From positions 1 to 64,000 of the forward strand of contig NZ_LANF01000014.1 of assembly GCF_000966265.1 (NCBI RefSeq): a stretch of 64,000 nucleotides of DNA, written 5' to 3'. The translations under genes were made by a program, and so were the position numbers. Shown here one piece after another: positions 53,481-62,062 of the stretch; position 1 is the stretch's first letter, and every line of letters begins with the position of its first letter. The notes beneath the pieces are model-generated. The model did no database searches. It worked only from the letters and a program-made list of their open reading frames with translations, and had not been told where the DNA came from. Origin of the DNA: Palaeococcus ferrophilus DSM 13482. GTDB lineage: Archaea > Methanobacteriota_B > Thermococci > Thermococcales > Thermococcaceae.

Positions 53481-54563
53481 ATGCGTACCAAAATGAAGCT
53501 AAGTGACGTTTTCACACTCATCGTGCTCTCTTTTCTCGTTGTGTCATTGATAGGATTCTTTTTTGACAGGCCAATCCTAGTTTCTTACGTTACCTCTGAC
53601 AGCATGGAGCCCACGCTGAATCGGGGGGACATGTTTTTCATAAACCCCCTCTCAAAGGGCTCGCCCGGCGATATAGCCGTCTTTAAGATGGCGGGCTCAT
53701 GGACGGTTCACAGGATATACGCCGAGGGGGAGGATGGCTACATAACCAAGGGCGACGCTAACGTGGCCACGGATCAGCAGGAGGGGCGGGCGCCTCCGAT
53801 AAAGAGGAATGACGTCGCCGGAACGGTGCTCACTATAGCAGACCGGCCCATAAAGGTTCCGGGCGTTGGGGGATACATAAGCGAGTTCTCCCAGAGGGGG
53901 AGTGCCCTGTACGCCGCCATAGCCCTGCTCATAATGGGGGCCCTTGTCATCACGTCGGACGAGAGTGGGAAGAAGCACAGGTCAAGGCACCGCAGGAAGC
54001 TATTCTTCAGGGTCAAGTTCAAGACACTCTACGCCGCCACGGGTGCCCTCATGATCGCACTGTTACTGATTTCAATGATGCTGTCGTGGGGGGACGTAAC
54101 CTTCACGTACTCTTCCACGCTGGCAGGCGGACAGAGGGAAGGATGGTACCTTCCGGGAAGCGTCTTTGAGGACGAGATAACGCTGAAAAATGCCGCTGTA
54201 TACCCGTTCGTTTACTTTATAGTTCCCCAGGGGGAGCGTTTTGAGGTGACGACGGACACTCATTTCCGGTTGTCCGGCAACACTGAGGAGAGGATTGGGG
54301 TAAAGGTTCACGTCCCAGAGGACACGAGGATTTACAGGGAGACGATAAAGGTCTACGCATACCTTCCAATCCTTCCCGAGGGTGTCATAGCCTACCTCTA
54401 CAATAGGAACCCCTACCTTCCCTTCGTCGCGTATATCTTGGAGACGGGGGCGTTCTTGGTGTTCCTGTACTCGGTATCGGGCCTTGGGAACGAGGATGTA
54501 ATACGGTACAGGCGCAGAAAATCAGGGCTACTTAACAAACTCCGGGAGGCTGTTGGCTTATGA
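53481..54563 (+). CDS. SipW-type signal peptidase I with extra C-terminal extracellular domain (360 aa)
   Basis: The peptidase domain (about residues 8-140) has the nucleophile Ser41 in SDSMEPTLNRGD, His77 in TVHRIY (His in place of the bacterial Lys, as in SipW and ER enzymes) and Asp92 in TKGDANVATDQQ. Transmembrane helices lie near residues 9-29, 140-155 and 187-205. Beyond these is an extra beta-rich region of about 110 residues (YSSTLAGGQREGWYLPGSVF, then FRLSGNTEERIGVKVHVPED) and a last helix near 323-343. The plain peptidase needs only about 150 residues. It is flanked by its presumed substrates. The start at 53481 follows GAAGG, and the end overlaps the next gene by ATGA. Confidence 0.88.
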   Translation: MRTKMKLSDVFTLIVLSFLVVSLIGFFFDRPILVSYVTSDSMEPTLNRGDMFFINPLSKGSPGDIAVFKMAGSWTVHRIYAEGEDGYITKGDANVATDQQEGRAPPIKRNDVAGTVLTIADRPIKVPGVGGYISEFSQRGSALYAAIALLIMGALVITSDESGKKHRSRHRRKLFFRVKFKTLYAATGALMIALLLISMMLSWGDVTFTYSSTLAGGQREGWYLPGSVFEDEITLKNAAVYPFVYFIVPQGERFEVTTDTHFRLSGNTEERIGVKVHVPEDTRIYRETIKVYAYLPILPEGVIAYLYNRNPYLPFVAYILETGAFLVFLYSVSGLGNEDVIRYRRRKSGLLNKLREAVGL

Positions 54564-55831
54564 AGAAATTACTGGCAATTCTGCTTATTTTGAGTATAGG
54601 GTCCCTTGTGGTGGTGGGCTCCAGTGGAAACTTTAGGGGCTATTCCGCGGAGAGGCCCATAAGGGTGGATGTGGTGTCCCACGATGACGAGTATCTTTCT
54701 TTCACATGCAGGGAAGGTTACGCTGCAACTGTGGAGGTTCCCCCTGACTCGAGCACCGCTTTTAGCGCTCTCAACATCACCAACATGCTCCTCAGCGGGG
54801 GGAACGTGTGGATATGGTTGAGCCCCGACTACAGTGGCCTCCCACCGGGCCTGGACGTGTGGGTGGAGAGCGAGGATGGGACTGAGGTGGCTGTGCCATT
54901 CGGTACGGAGTACAGCTTCTCGGGCCTGGTAACCGTTGATCCCGTTCCGCAGGGCGAGTACTACATTCCCGTGACACTCTACGCACGCTGGGACGGGGGG
55001 GATGCCGTTGTTGAGACGTGCCCGATCCGCGTGATAGTCAAGGACCCACCCCTCCGTAAGGTTCTACTATCCGGCAACACCACGGTCTTGAGCCACACCT
55101 ATCAGGAGTGGACCTTCCAGATAGTGCTCACGAATCCGGGGGAGGAGGACGACTTCGTGGTTAAGGACACCATACCTGGGGAGTTCGACGTCCTCGACGT
55201 GACCCCGAGCAAGGGCACCCACACCCTAACGCCCCACGGCTACTCGCACGAGCTCCTCTGGAGCGTCCACCTCGAGGCCGGCGAGACGGCACACGTGAAC
55301 GTCACGATAGCGACAAGGATAAACGGCGGGGGCAACCAGGAGTTCACGGACTGCGGCATCTATCCCCTCAACGACGGCGCGAGGGTTGTGGGTACGGACA
55401 TCGTGAGCAACTCGCTTGAGGTGGAGTCTGTTTGCGGTGAGTGTGAGATAGAGGTCAATAACACCCTAGTAGATCCGCCGTCCCTATCGTTGCCCCTCAA
55501 CACTCCCATGGACTACACCACGAGGCTCACCGCCATCAACAACGGCGCGGGACGGGCGATCAGCATAACCCAGGACATAGGGGAACACTTCAACGTGACC
55601 GCTTATACGCCGTCCAAGGGAACGGTTGCAGTGGTGGTCCTCAACAACGGAAATACAAGGATTGTCTGGAACCTCTACCTTGCAAACGGGGAGGTTGCCA
55701 CGCTTGAGATAAACGAGCACACGGACGGCATAGGAAAGAAGGGCAACTTCATTCTGGCGGGAACCCCCAAGGTGGGCGGCTGCGGCAACAGCGGAAGCTC
55801 CCTAAAGGTTCACGTGTTTGAGAGCAGATAA
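54560..55831 (+). CDS. Secreted multi-domain surface protein with DUF1102-like start and DUF11-like repeats (423 aa)
   Basis: The signal peptide and junction GSSGNFRGYSAERPIRVDVV followed by SHDDEYLSFTCREGYAAT mirror the DUF1102 subunits. After about residue 150 come two beta-sandwich repeats with a shared FDVLDVTPSKGTH / FNVTAYTPSKGTV motif, similar to the DUF11/CARDB adhesion repeats. Several Cys residues (CGECEIE, GGCGNSG) may cross-link. No membrane anchor is seen. It could be a tip, anchor or minor subunit of the structure built from the two smaller proteins. The ATG overlaps the peptidase stop. Confidence 0.75.
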   Translation: MKKLLAILLILSIGSLVVVGSSGNFRGYSAERPIRVDVVSHDDEYLSFTCREGYAATVEVPPDSSTAFSALNITNMLLSGGNVWIWLSPDYSGLPPGLDVWVESEDGTEVAVPFGTEYSFSGLVTVDPVPQGEYYIPVTLYARWDGGDAVVETCPIRVIVKDPPLRKVLLSGNTTVLSHTYQEWTFQIVLTNPGEEDDFVVKDTIPGEFDVLDVTPSKGTHTLTPHGYSHELLWSVHLEAGETAHVNVTIATRINGGGNQEFTDCGIYPLNDGARVVGTDIVSNSLEVESVCGECEIEVNNTLVDPPSLSLPLNTPMDYTTRLTAINNGAGRAISITQDIGEHFNVTAYTPSKGTVAVVVLNNGNTRIVWNLYLANGEVATLEINEHTDGIGKKGNFILAGTPKVGGCGNSGSSLKVHVFESR

Positions 55832-55848
55832 TCTGGAGGAAATGAATT

Positions 55849-56850
55849 ATGAGCATTAGGATGGAAAATATTGTGAAACTCCTTTCGAGAAAAGAGGTTG
55901 TGGGGGTACTCATCGTACTCCTGATCTTTACCTCCTTTTACTCCCTGAAGGCCCTTGGGGCCCGGGATACACTTCAAACAACCGTAAAGACTGCGGGCTA
56001 CTCGTCGGTGGGAACGCTGACTCACACCGCCCTTCTGGGCAACAACACCCTCTACGGCCCTACGCTATCGAGGCAATACTACCCCGCGCCCCTCGTTGAG
56101 GGGTTCGTTCTGAACTACCGCTATCGCTTCACACCCGGCGACGTCGTCAGAGGGAACTACACCATAAGCGGGAAGGTGACGTACTACGTGACGAAGGGTA
56201 AGGAGAAGGTCATTCTCTGGGAAGAGCCACTGCTCTACGAGAGCGGCGAACTTGAGAAAGGGGGCTTTTCGAAGGACTTTACCCTCGACATGCTGAAGCT
56301 CACCAACGAAACGGAGGCCATATCGGAGCAGCTTGACATGCGCAGGATTGTGAGGGACGTTACCTACAGCGTCAGGGTCAATGTCATAGGAATCATCGCG
56401 GGCAACACGGTCGAGGAGAGCTTTTCACAGGACATGTCCCTTGCCAAGGATGTATCGGCTAACCTCTACTACTTCACCAACACGGAGAAGAGCAAGGGTG
56501 GAAGCGTAACCGAGACGAGCGTAAGGCCAACCACGATGAGCGTGCTCGGGGTCAACGTGAAGACCGCCACCGCGAAAATACTGTTCCCGATACTAAGCTT
56601 CATACTCCTCACGCCCCTGCTCGGGGGAGTGTACACCATAACGGCCTCACGCGAGAGGCACACGGGGCTTGAGGCTTACACCGTGGAGGGGGCACCGCCG
56701 TTTGTGGACAAGAAGGTGCACCTGAAGTCGTTTGAAGACCTCAGAAAGACCTTTGAGCTCCTGGACAGGCCGATAATCCATTACAGGGACGATGGCGACG
56801 TTTACGTCATCGTGGAGGATGGAGTGGCCTACGAGTACAGGGAGAACTGA
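55849..56850 (+). CDS. DUF5305-like membrane protein (333 aa)
   Basis: One transmembrane helix near residues 18-33 (VVGVLIVLLIFTSFYSLKAL) is followed by an extracellular beta-rich domain and a second helix at about 244-262 (FPILSFILLTPLLGGVY). A cytoplasmic tail of about 70 residues ends it. The wording FVLNYRYRFTPGDVVRGNYT and SGKVTYYVTKGKEKVILWEE fits the DUF5305 family, often found next to SipW-type peptidases in archaea. The ATG at 55849 follows GGAGGA. It closes the locus and may hold the surface structure in the membrane. Confidence 0.75.
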   Translation: MSIRMENIVKLLSRKEVVGVLIVLLIFTSFYSLKALGARDTLQTTVKTAGYSSVGTLTHTALLGNNTLYGPTLSRQYYPAPLVEGFVLNYRYRFTPGDVVRGNYTISGKVTYYVTKGKEKVILWEEPLLYESGELEKGGFSKDFTLDMLKLTNETEAISEQLDMRRIVRDVTYSVRVNVIGIIAGNTVEESFSQDMSLAKDVSANLYYFTNTEKSKGGSVTETSVRPTTMSVLGVNVKTATAKILFPILSFILLTPLLGGVYTITASRERHTGLEAYTVEGAPPFVDKKVHLKSFEDLRKTFELLDRPIIHYRDDGDVYVIVEDGVAYEYREN

Positions 56851-56913
56851 CCCTTTTTTCTTCCTTTAAAAACCTTTAAATCCTCAACGTCGTTTCTATA
56901 TGGGGGTGAAAGC

Positions 56914-57684
56914 ATGTACACGGAGGAAGGCCTTCTGGCCGAGATACAACAGTTGATGGACAACGACGAGCTCTACGCCCTCTACGAGGATGCTTACTTC
57001 AAGTACAAACCTTACTTTGACACGACGAACTACATAGTGCTGAACGTTTACGGCTTCAACGACCACGGCCCTATACACGTCCTCCTCACCACGAGGCGCG
57101 CCCTTGAGCTCCTCGGGATCATCAAGAAGTTCGGCATCGAGACTACCGCTGAAAAGCTCGGCAAGCCCTTCGAGTGGAGCAGGTTTATCGTTGCCTTTGG
57201 GGCCCTCTTCCACGACGTAGGGAACATGATACACAGAAGCCCCCACTACCAGTTCAGCGTTTTCCTGGCCGAGCCCATAGTGGAGGAGCTCGTTAAGGCC
57301 TTCGCAGAGGACGATTCCCTACTTCTCAAGGCGCTCACGCTGAACGCCATCTACACCCACGATGAAGCAGTCCCGTGCACGACCATAGAGGGCTCTCTCG
57401 TGACCATAGCGGACGGCTGCGACATGGAGGCCGGGAGGAGCAGGCTCGTCCACAAGAAGGACAAGGTGGACATCCACGCGGTTTCCGCCCTCGCCATAGA
57501 ACGGGTAGAGATAAAGGAGGGCGACGAGGAGCAGCCCATACTGATAGAGATAACCATGAAGCACCCGGCAGGAATCTTTCAAGTGGACGAGATACTCACC
57601 AAGAAGGTCAAGAGCTCCCTCCTGAGCGGTAGGGTGAAGCTGAGGATACAGACGGGGGAGGAGGTCCTCGAGAAGGTGGTTTAG
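56914..57684 (+). CDS. HD-domain metal-dependent hydrolase (256 aa)
   Basis: Metal ligands are visible in NDHGPIHVLLTTRRAL, FHDVGNMIHRSPHYQ (the HD pair) and IYTHDEAVP, with DGCDMEAGRSR as the last acidic ligand. This is the archaeal COG2316-type HD phosphohydrolase with an appended C-terminal domain (DVHAVSALAIERVEI-like strand). Substrate unknown; nucleotides are likely. GGGGGTGAAAGC precedes the ATG. Its stop is 3 bp before the DUF434 gene, so the two form an operon. Confidence 0.85.
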   Translation: MYTEEGLLAEIQQLMDNDELYALYEDAYFKYKPYFDTTNYIVLNVYGFNDHGPIHVLLTTRRALELLGIIKKFGIETTAEKLGKPFEWSRFIVAFGALFHDVGNMIHRSPHYQFSVFLAEPIVEELVKAFAEDDSLLLKALTLNAIYTHDEAVPCTTIEGSLVTIADGCDMEAGRSRLVHKKDKVDIHAVSALAIERVEIKEGDEEQPILIEITMKHPAGIFQVDEILTKKVKSSLLSGRVKLRIQTGEEVLEKVV

Positions 57685-57687
57685 GGG

Positions 57688-58353
57688 ATGTCCCTGGGTG
57701 ATGCTTACAGAGACCTCAAGTACTTCCTCAACAGGGGCTACCGCAAGAAGAACGCCCTCGAGTTCGTTGCCAACCACTACACGCTCGGGAGGGAGGAGCG
57801 CCACCTGCTGGCGAGGTGTGTATTTTCCGATTCCTGGATTAGAGCGGTTTCCCTTAAACTCCTGCCGGAGAGGGCGCTCAGGGGGCGCCTAATAGGGATT
57901 GACGGCTTCAACGTCCTCATAACCCTCGAGTCCCTGTTTGAGGGGAGGGCCATCCTGTGCGAGGACGGCCTTGTGAGGGACTTAAAGCTCCAGCGCGGCT
58001 ATAGGCTTGGCCCCCTGACCCTGAAGGTCATCGGCACCCTCGCCACGTTTTTGGAGGGTGCGGGGGTGAGGGGAGCGGTCGTCATCTACGATTCCCCCGT
58101 GAGCAAAAGCGGGGAGGTGGCCAAGCTCACGAGGAAGGCCCTTGAGGAGAGGAGCATTCCGGGAGAGGTCAGACTCTCCAGGGCCCCCGACCACGAGCTG
58201 AAGACCTTTGACGTGGTCGCTACTTCCGACGTTGGGATAATAGAGAGGGTTCCCTACGTTGTGGACATACCCTCGCTCGCCGGAGAGAAGCTCGGTCTCA
58301 GGGCAATCCCTTTTCTTAAGCTCCTTGAGAACCCGGAACCACTGCGGTTTTAG
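57688..58353 (+). CDS. DUF434 family protein (221 aa)
   Basis: Residues 1-55 (YRDLKYFLNRGYRKKNALEF, LGREERHLLARCVFSD) are the DUF434 helical domain. Residues about 65-215 have a PIN- or Mut7-C-like alpha/beta fold with GIDGFNVLITLESLFEGRAI, VVIYDSPVSKSGE and FDVVATSDVGII carrying conserved Asp residues. A nuclease or RNA-related role is possible but not proven. It starts immediately behind the HD hydrolase gene. Confidence 0.8.
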   Translation: MSLGDAYRDLKYFLNRGYRKKNALEFVANHYTLGREERHLLARCVFSDSWIRAVSLKLLPERALRGRLIGIDGFNVLITLESLFEGRAILCEDGLVRDLKLQRGYRLGPLTLKVIGTLATFLEGAGVRGAVVIYDSPVSKSGEVAKLTRKALEERSIPGEVRLSRAPDHELKTFDVVATSDVGIIERVPYVVDIPSLAGEKLGLRAIPFLKLLENPEPLRF

Positions 58354-58486
58354 CATTTAGATAATTTTTTGAATGCTGTAATCTTTCCTGAAGTTTTGGA
58401 AACCTATTTATACTCTCTTGCCGTAATTTTAAGTATATGGTTGCATCTGGCCCGCTTTTCTTTTCGGCGGGTTTGGAGGGATGGCC

Positions 58487-59671
58487 ATGAAGCGCACTCT
58501 GATGACCCTTGTGGTGCTGATGCTACTCGGGAGCGTTATTTCAGCCGGCTGTATCGGGGGAGGCGGGGAAACCACATCTTCTTCAGCTGTGCCGAGCACG
58601 ACGGAAACCCCGAGCTGGAGTACGAGCTCAACCCATACCACCACGACCAGCACGCCATCTGGCCCCACAACGACGACCCACACCACCGCGACGGGCACCC
58701 CAATCCCCACAACTACAACCTCAACAACGACCACTACCACCACAACCGCAACACCCACGCCAACGACTACCACTACCACCACCCCTACGGAGGAGGCCTA
58801 CTGGGAGCACCCGTGGGAGTACGCCCCCATCAACCTCGGTGGGGAATCCTATCTGATAACCTACTACAAGTACGACTACAAGGTCCAGCCGAACCAGAGT
58901 TCGCCGGTTTACGAGTACATCATCGAGAAAAGCGTCGAGAAGACAAAGGTCCACGTATACGGCCAGGACATGCAGATGAACAAGGTTGACCTCGGCGAAC
59001 AGGAGGTTTACGCCTACACCACCGTTGTCACGCCTGTGAAGGCGGAGAACATGGACGACAAACTCACAATAACCGTGTGGTTCGTCTCCAACAACAGTGA
59101 GGCATTTCTCTACCCATGGGATATCATGTGGATGAGTTACGTCTCACCAATGGGCTCGGGCGGCGATTTCGTGGGAATGAAGTTTGAATACAAAGGGGGC
59201 AGCTTCCTCTTCATGAACCCGGCTCCCTTCCAGGGCGGCCTCTTCCCCTACTTCGAGGGCGACCAGGATACCTTTGAGGAGCTCAACGATGACCTCGTGA
59301 ACCTCTACATCGGCTGGCTGGCGACGCTTCACATGGGGGTATGGTACAGCTGGGAAAATACAAACGTCCTCGTGCCTCAGAGCGGAGTTTGGACGGATGG
59401 CCAGGGCCACAGCTGGCAGTGGAGCACCAAGCCGGATGGAAGCGCCACCTACGACGGAAAGTCCTTCAAACTCGTTGACTTCCAGTGGAGCTACGAGGGA
59501 ACCGTTGAGGGAGTGAAACTCCAGGGAAGCGGTAAGTTTTCGCCGTACCTGCCGCTCCTCGTCGAGGGGGATGGCCATTACTCCTACAAAGATGAGGATA
59601 GCGGGAAGACAACCGTCATCTACGCCTACCTCAAGCTTGAGGACCTAAAGCTCGAGAAGGTGAGTGGATGA
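58487..59671 (+). CDS. Lipoprotein with Thr-rich stalk (394 aa)
   Basis: A lipobox (SVISAGC, Cys about residue 22) ends the signal peptide. Residues about 30-105 are nearly pure Thr/Ser/Pro, an extended and probably O-glycosylated stalk. The globular rest has INLGGESYLITYYKYDYKV, KTKVHVYGQDM and a Trp-rich C-terminal half. It is paralogous to the lipoprotein at 60869. ATG at 58487 is 6 bp after GGAGGG; the ATG at 58481 touches that site. Function unknown; its end overlaps the next lipoprotein gene (ATGA). Confidence 0.8.
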   Translation: MKRTLMTLVVLMLLGSVISAGCIGGGGETTSSSAVPSTTETPSWSTSSTHTTTTSTPSGPTTTTHTTATGTPIPTTTTSTTTTTTTTATPTPTTTTTTTPTEEAYWEHPWEYAPINLGGESYLITYYKYDYKVQPNQSSPVYEYIIEKSVEKTKVHVYGQDMQMNKVDLGEQEVYAYTTVVTPVKAENMDDKLTITVWFVSNNSEAFLYPWDIMWMSYVSPMGSGGDFVGMKFEYKGGSFLFMNPAPFQGGLFPYFEGDQDTFEELNDDLVNLYIGWLATLHMGVWYSWENTNVLVPQSGVWTDGQGHSWQWSTKPDGSATYDGKSFKLVDFQWSYEGTVEGVKLQGSGKFSPYLPLLVEGDGHYSYKDEDSGKTTVIYAYLKLEDLKLEKVSG

Positions 59672-60807
59672 GGCGTTTCCTTCTCTTTCTTTTGCTTTCG
59701 CTCGTTGTGATCTCAGCGGCGTGCGTTGGTTCTGGAGGACAGGGGAGCACGACGCAGGTGGAAAGCCTAACCACAACGAGTAGCCATTCATCACAGGTTT
59801 CAAGCTCAACGAACCCTACCCAGACCCAAGAGACCACTACAACGGCCACCACACCCAAAACCCCTGAAACATGGAACATGACGCTCGCCTGGAACGTTTC
59901 CACAGGGGGCGTTCCTTTCATGGACCTCAGCCCGGACGGAAGCCTTGCCGCCGTTATTGGCTGGGACAGAGGAGTTCTCTACCTTGTTAAACCAAACGGG
60001 GAGAGCACGGCTCTCAAGGTGTGGGAAGGGGATAACGTCCAGCCAACGATCTCCGGAGTGGCCATCAAAGACGGCGTTGCCTACGTCCTGGCCAAATACG
60101 AGGAGTTCGCCGGAGTCAGAAAGTACTCCTGGAATGGAAAGGTCGGAGAGGAGAGGCACGGCTGGGGAGGAAGCATGTCCGACCAGATAGTTCGCTCCCC
60201 AAGCGGAAACCACCTCTGCTACCTCGTGACGGCTGAAGCTACGAGGCAGGAGCTTTACTGTGACGGGGCTAAGATGACACTTGATGGAGACGATTATGTT
60301 CTAACAGGGGTTTCGGACACGGGTGTGGTCGTGCTCACGAGGGACGATACTGGCCTTATCTTCAAGGAGGGCTCGGGGATTTTGAGTCTAAACACGAGCA
60401 ACGTTATAGCCTACAATGATAGGCTCATAGTGAGCGAGAACGGCTACCTCAAGGTTTACGATCTCAACGGAACCCTTCTGGCCGAGAAGAAGGGCTACAC
60501 CTTCAAGACGAAGGGCCTCCTCGCAACCGGGAAGTACCTCTTCAGGAACGAGCCCCTCGAGGACACCTCAGTCCTCACGTGGAACCTCACCGAGGTGGGA
60601 ACACTCCCCGGCTTTCCGAAGTTCGCAAACGAGAACTTTGTTGTCATGAAGGACGATGACTTTCTGCGCTGCTACTCTCTCAAGGACTTCCACGAGGTCT
60701 TCAGCGTGGAAGCCCCTGGGGCAGACTTCGTAAGGCTGAGCGACGATGGAAGGGCCATGCTAGTCTCCGATGGATACGGGAGGTACTGGCTCTACATCGG
60801 GGATTAA
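59668..60807 (+). CDS. Lipoprotein with Thr/Ser linker and beta-propeller (379 aa)
   Basis: The signal peptide ends in VVISAAC (Cys19). A Thr/Ser-rich linker covers residues about 25-65. The rest is a string of blades such as GVPFMDLSPDGSLAAVIGWD, GVAIKDGVAYVLAKYEE and VRLSDDGRAMLVSDGYGRYW, typical of a WD40/PQQ-like propeller. It is likely membrane-tethered outside the cell and may sense or bind ligands. The ATG overlaps the previous lipoprotein's stop, so they are translated together. Confidence 0.78.
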   Translation: MRRFLLFLLLSLVVISAACVGSGGQGSTTQVESLTTTSSHSSQVSSSTNPTQTQETTTTATTPKTPETWNMTLAWNVSTGGVPFMDLSPDGSLAAVIGWDRGVLYLVKPNGESTALKVWEGDNVQPTISGVAIKDGVAYVLAKYEEFAGVRKYSWNGKVGEERHGWGGSMSDQIVRSPSGNHLCYLVTAEATRQELYCDGAKMTLDGDDYVLTGVSDTGVVVLTRDDTGLIFKEGSGILSLNTSNVIAYNDRLIVSENGYLKVYDLNGTLLAEKKGYTFKTKGLLATGKYLFRNEPLEDTSVLTWNLTEVGTLPGFPKFANENFVVMKDDDFLRCYSLKDFHEVFSVEAPGADFVRLSDDGRAMLVSDGYGRYWLYIGD

Positions 60808-60868
60808 TGTGAATGTTTAAATATTTTGGGTGCGAATATTTTAAATGAGTCACGGGGAAGGTGGGAGT

Positions 60869-61966
60869 ATGAAGAGATTTAGGTCGTTATTTGTAATCTT
60901 TTTGGTCCTGTTGGTTTTTGTGGGCGGAAGTGGCTGTATAGGAGGGGGCAAGGTCACGGAGACCATTAAAGAGCAGGCCAGCAGTGCGATAGAGAGCTAC
61001 ACCGAGGGCCAGTCTTCTTCCTATACGGAGAGCCCCACCCAGTCCTACACGGAAACACAGAGTCAAACGGAAACTGAGACGGGGGACTACGCCTCGTGGA
61101 TCAACCCCTGGGACGCGTATAAACCCGTGAATATAGGGGGAGAGCGCTACCTCATAACCTACGTTAAGTACAGCCTCAGGATAAGAAAGGAGGAAGGGGC
61201 CCCGATTTACGAGTACGAAGTCGAGAAGAAGCGCGGGAAAACGAGAATACACGTCTACGGGATGAACATAAACATGGAGACCGGAGAGCAGGAGAAGGTT
61301 GACCTCGGGGAGTTCGACGCCTACGAGTACTACGGCAAGGTGACACCGGTAAACGCCGAGGAGATGAACTCCACATTGGAGTTCAAGGTATGGGTAAAAC
61401 AGAGGAGCGAGGACACAGATCTTTTCTTCCTGTTCCCAACTCTGGAGTTCGCGACGATCTACTACAGCATGTACGCCGGCTCGGGTAACGCGATAGGCGT
61501 ATGGGTGAAGTACGGTAACCAGGAGTTCGCCTTCTACAACCCCGCCGCGGTGGGGGAGATGAGCGCAACGCCCTATCAGGAGGGCGACGTTGATATGCTC
61601 TCGAACGTACCAGACATAGAGGATCTCTACCTTGGCTGGTACACCCTCTACTACTTCGGTTTCTGGACGGCTCTGGAGGAGGAGAACATCTATAAACCCT
61701 CTCAGGGCAGCTGGGGGATCATGGGCTGGCAGTACAACTACGAGATAAACCCCGACGGAACGGTGACCCTCGGGGGCAAGAGATTCAGGGTCTCCAACGT
61801 AAAGTGGAACTACGTCTTTGGTGGGGCGACGGGTCAGGGTGAAGCGACCATAGCGGCAAACCTCCCGATTCCAATAGAGGCCAAGGGAGTGTTCATCTCG
61901 CAGGACAGCGGCACCAACATCTTCATGCACATCAAAGTCGAGGACATGGGATTTGAGAAGGTTTGA
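60869..61966 (+). CDS. Lipoprotein, paralogue of 58487 (365 aa)
   Basis: The lipobox is GGSGC (Cys23 from the chosen start). A linker repeating YTESPTQSYTETQSQTE forms the stalk. The globular domain shares VNIGGERYLITYVKYSLRI, KTRIHVYGMNI and KVDLGEFDAYEY with the lipoprotein at 58487. The ATG at 60869 follows GGTGGGAGT; an ATG 24 bp upstream lacks a site. A separate promoter is suggested by AATATTTTAAATG. The pair with the propeller lipoprotein looks like a gene cluster expanded by duplication. Confidence 0.8.
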   Translation: MKRFRSLFVIFLVLLVFVGGSGCIGGGKVTETIKEQASSAIESYTEGQSSSYTESPTQSYTETQSQTETETGDYASWINPWDAYKPVNIGGERYLITYVKYSLRIRKEEGAPIYEYEVEKKRGKTRIHVYGMNINMETGEQEKVDLGEFDAYEYYGKVTPVNAEEMNSTLEFKVWVKQRSEDTDLFFLFPTLEFATIYYSMYAGSGNAIGVWVKYGNQEFAFYNPAAVGEMSATPYQEGDVDMLSNVPDIEDLYLGWYTLYYFGFWTALEEENIYKPSQGSWGIMGWQYNYEINPDGTVTLGGKRFRVSNVKWNYVFGGATGQGEATIAANLPIPIEAKGVFISQDSGTNIFMHIKVEDMGFEKV

Positions 61967-62062
61967 TCCTTTTCGCCCCCTTTTCTTTCGGAGCATACCG
62001 TTAACTCGGGAGTGGGCCGGTTATGGACAAAACTTTAAATCTTCCAAAGACCATCTTTCTTC

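Noticed and set aside
58429-58782. A 117-codon Val-rich frame opposite the Thr-rich stalk
   Set aside because: It is the antisense reading of the ACC/ACG repeats of the lipoprotein stalk; such frames arise from low-complexity sequence.
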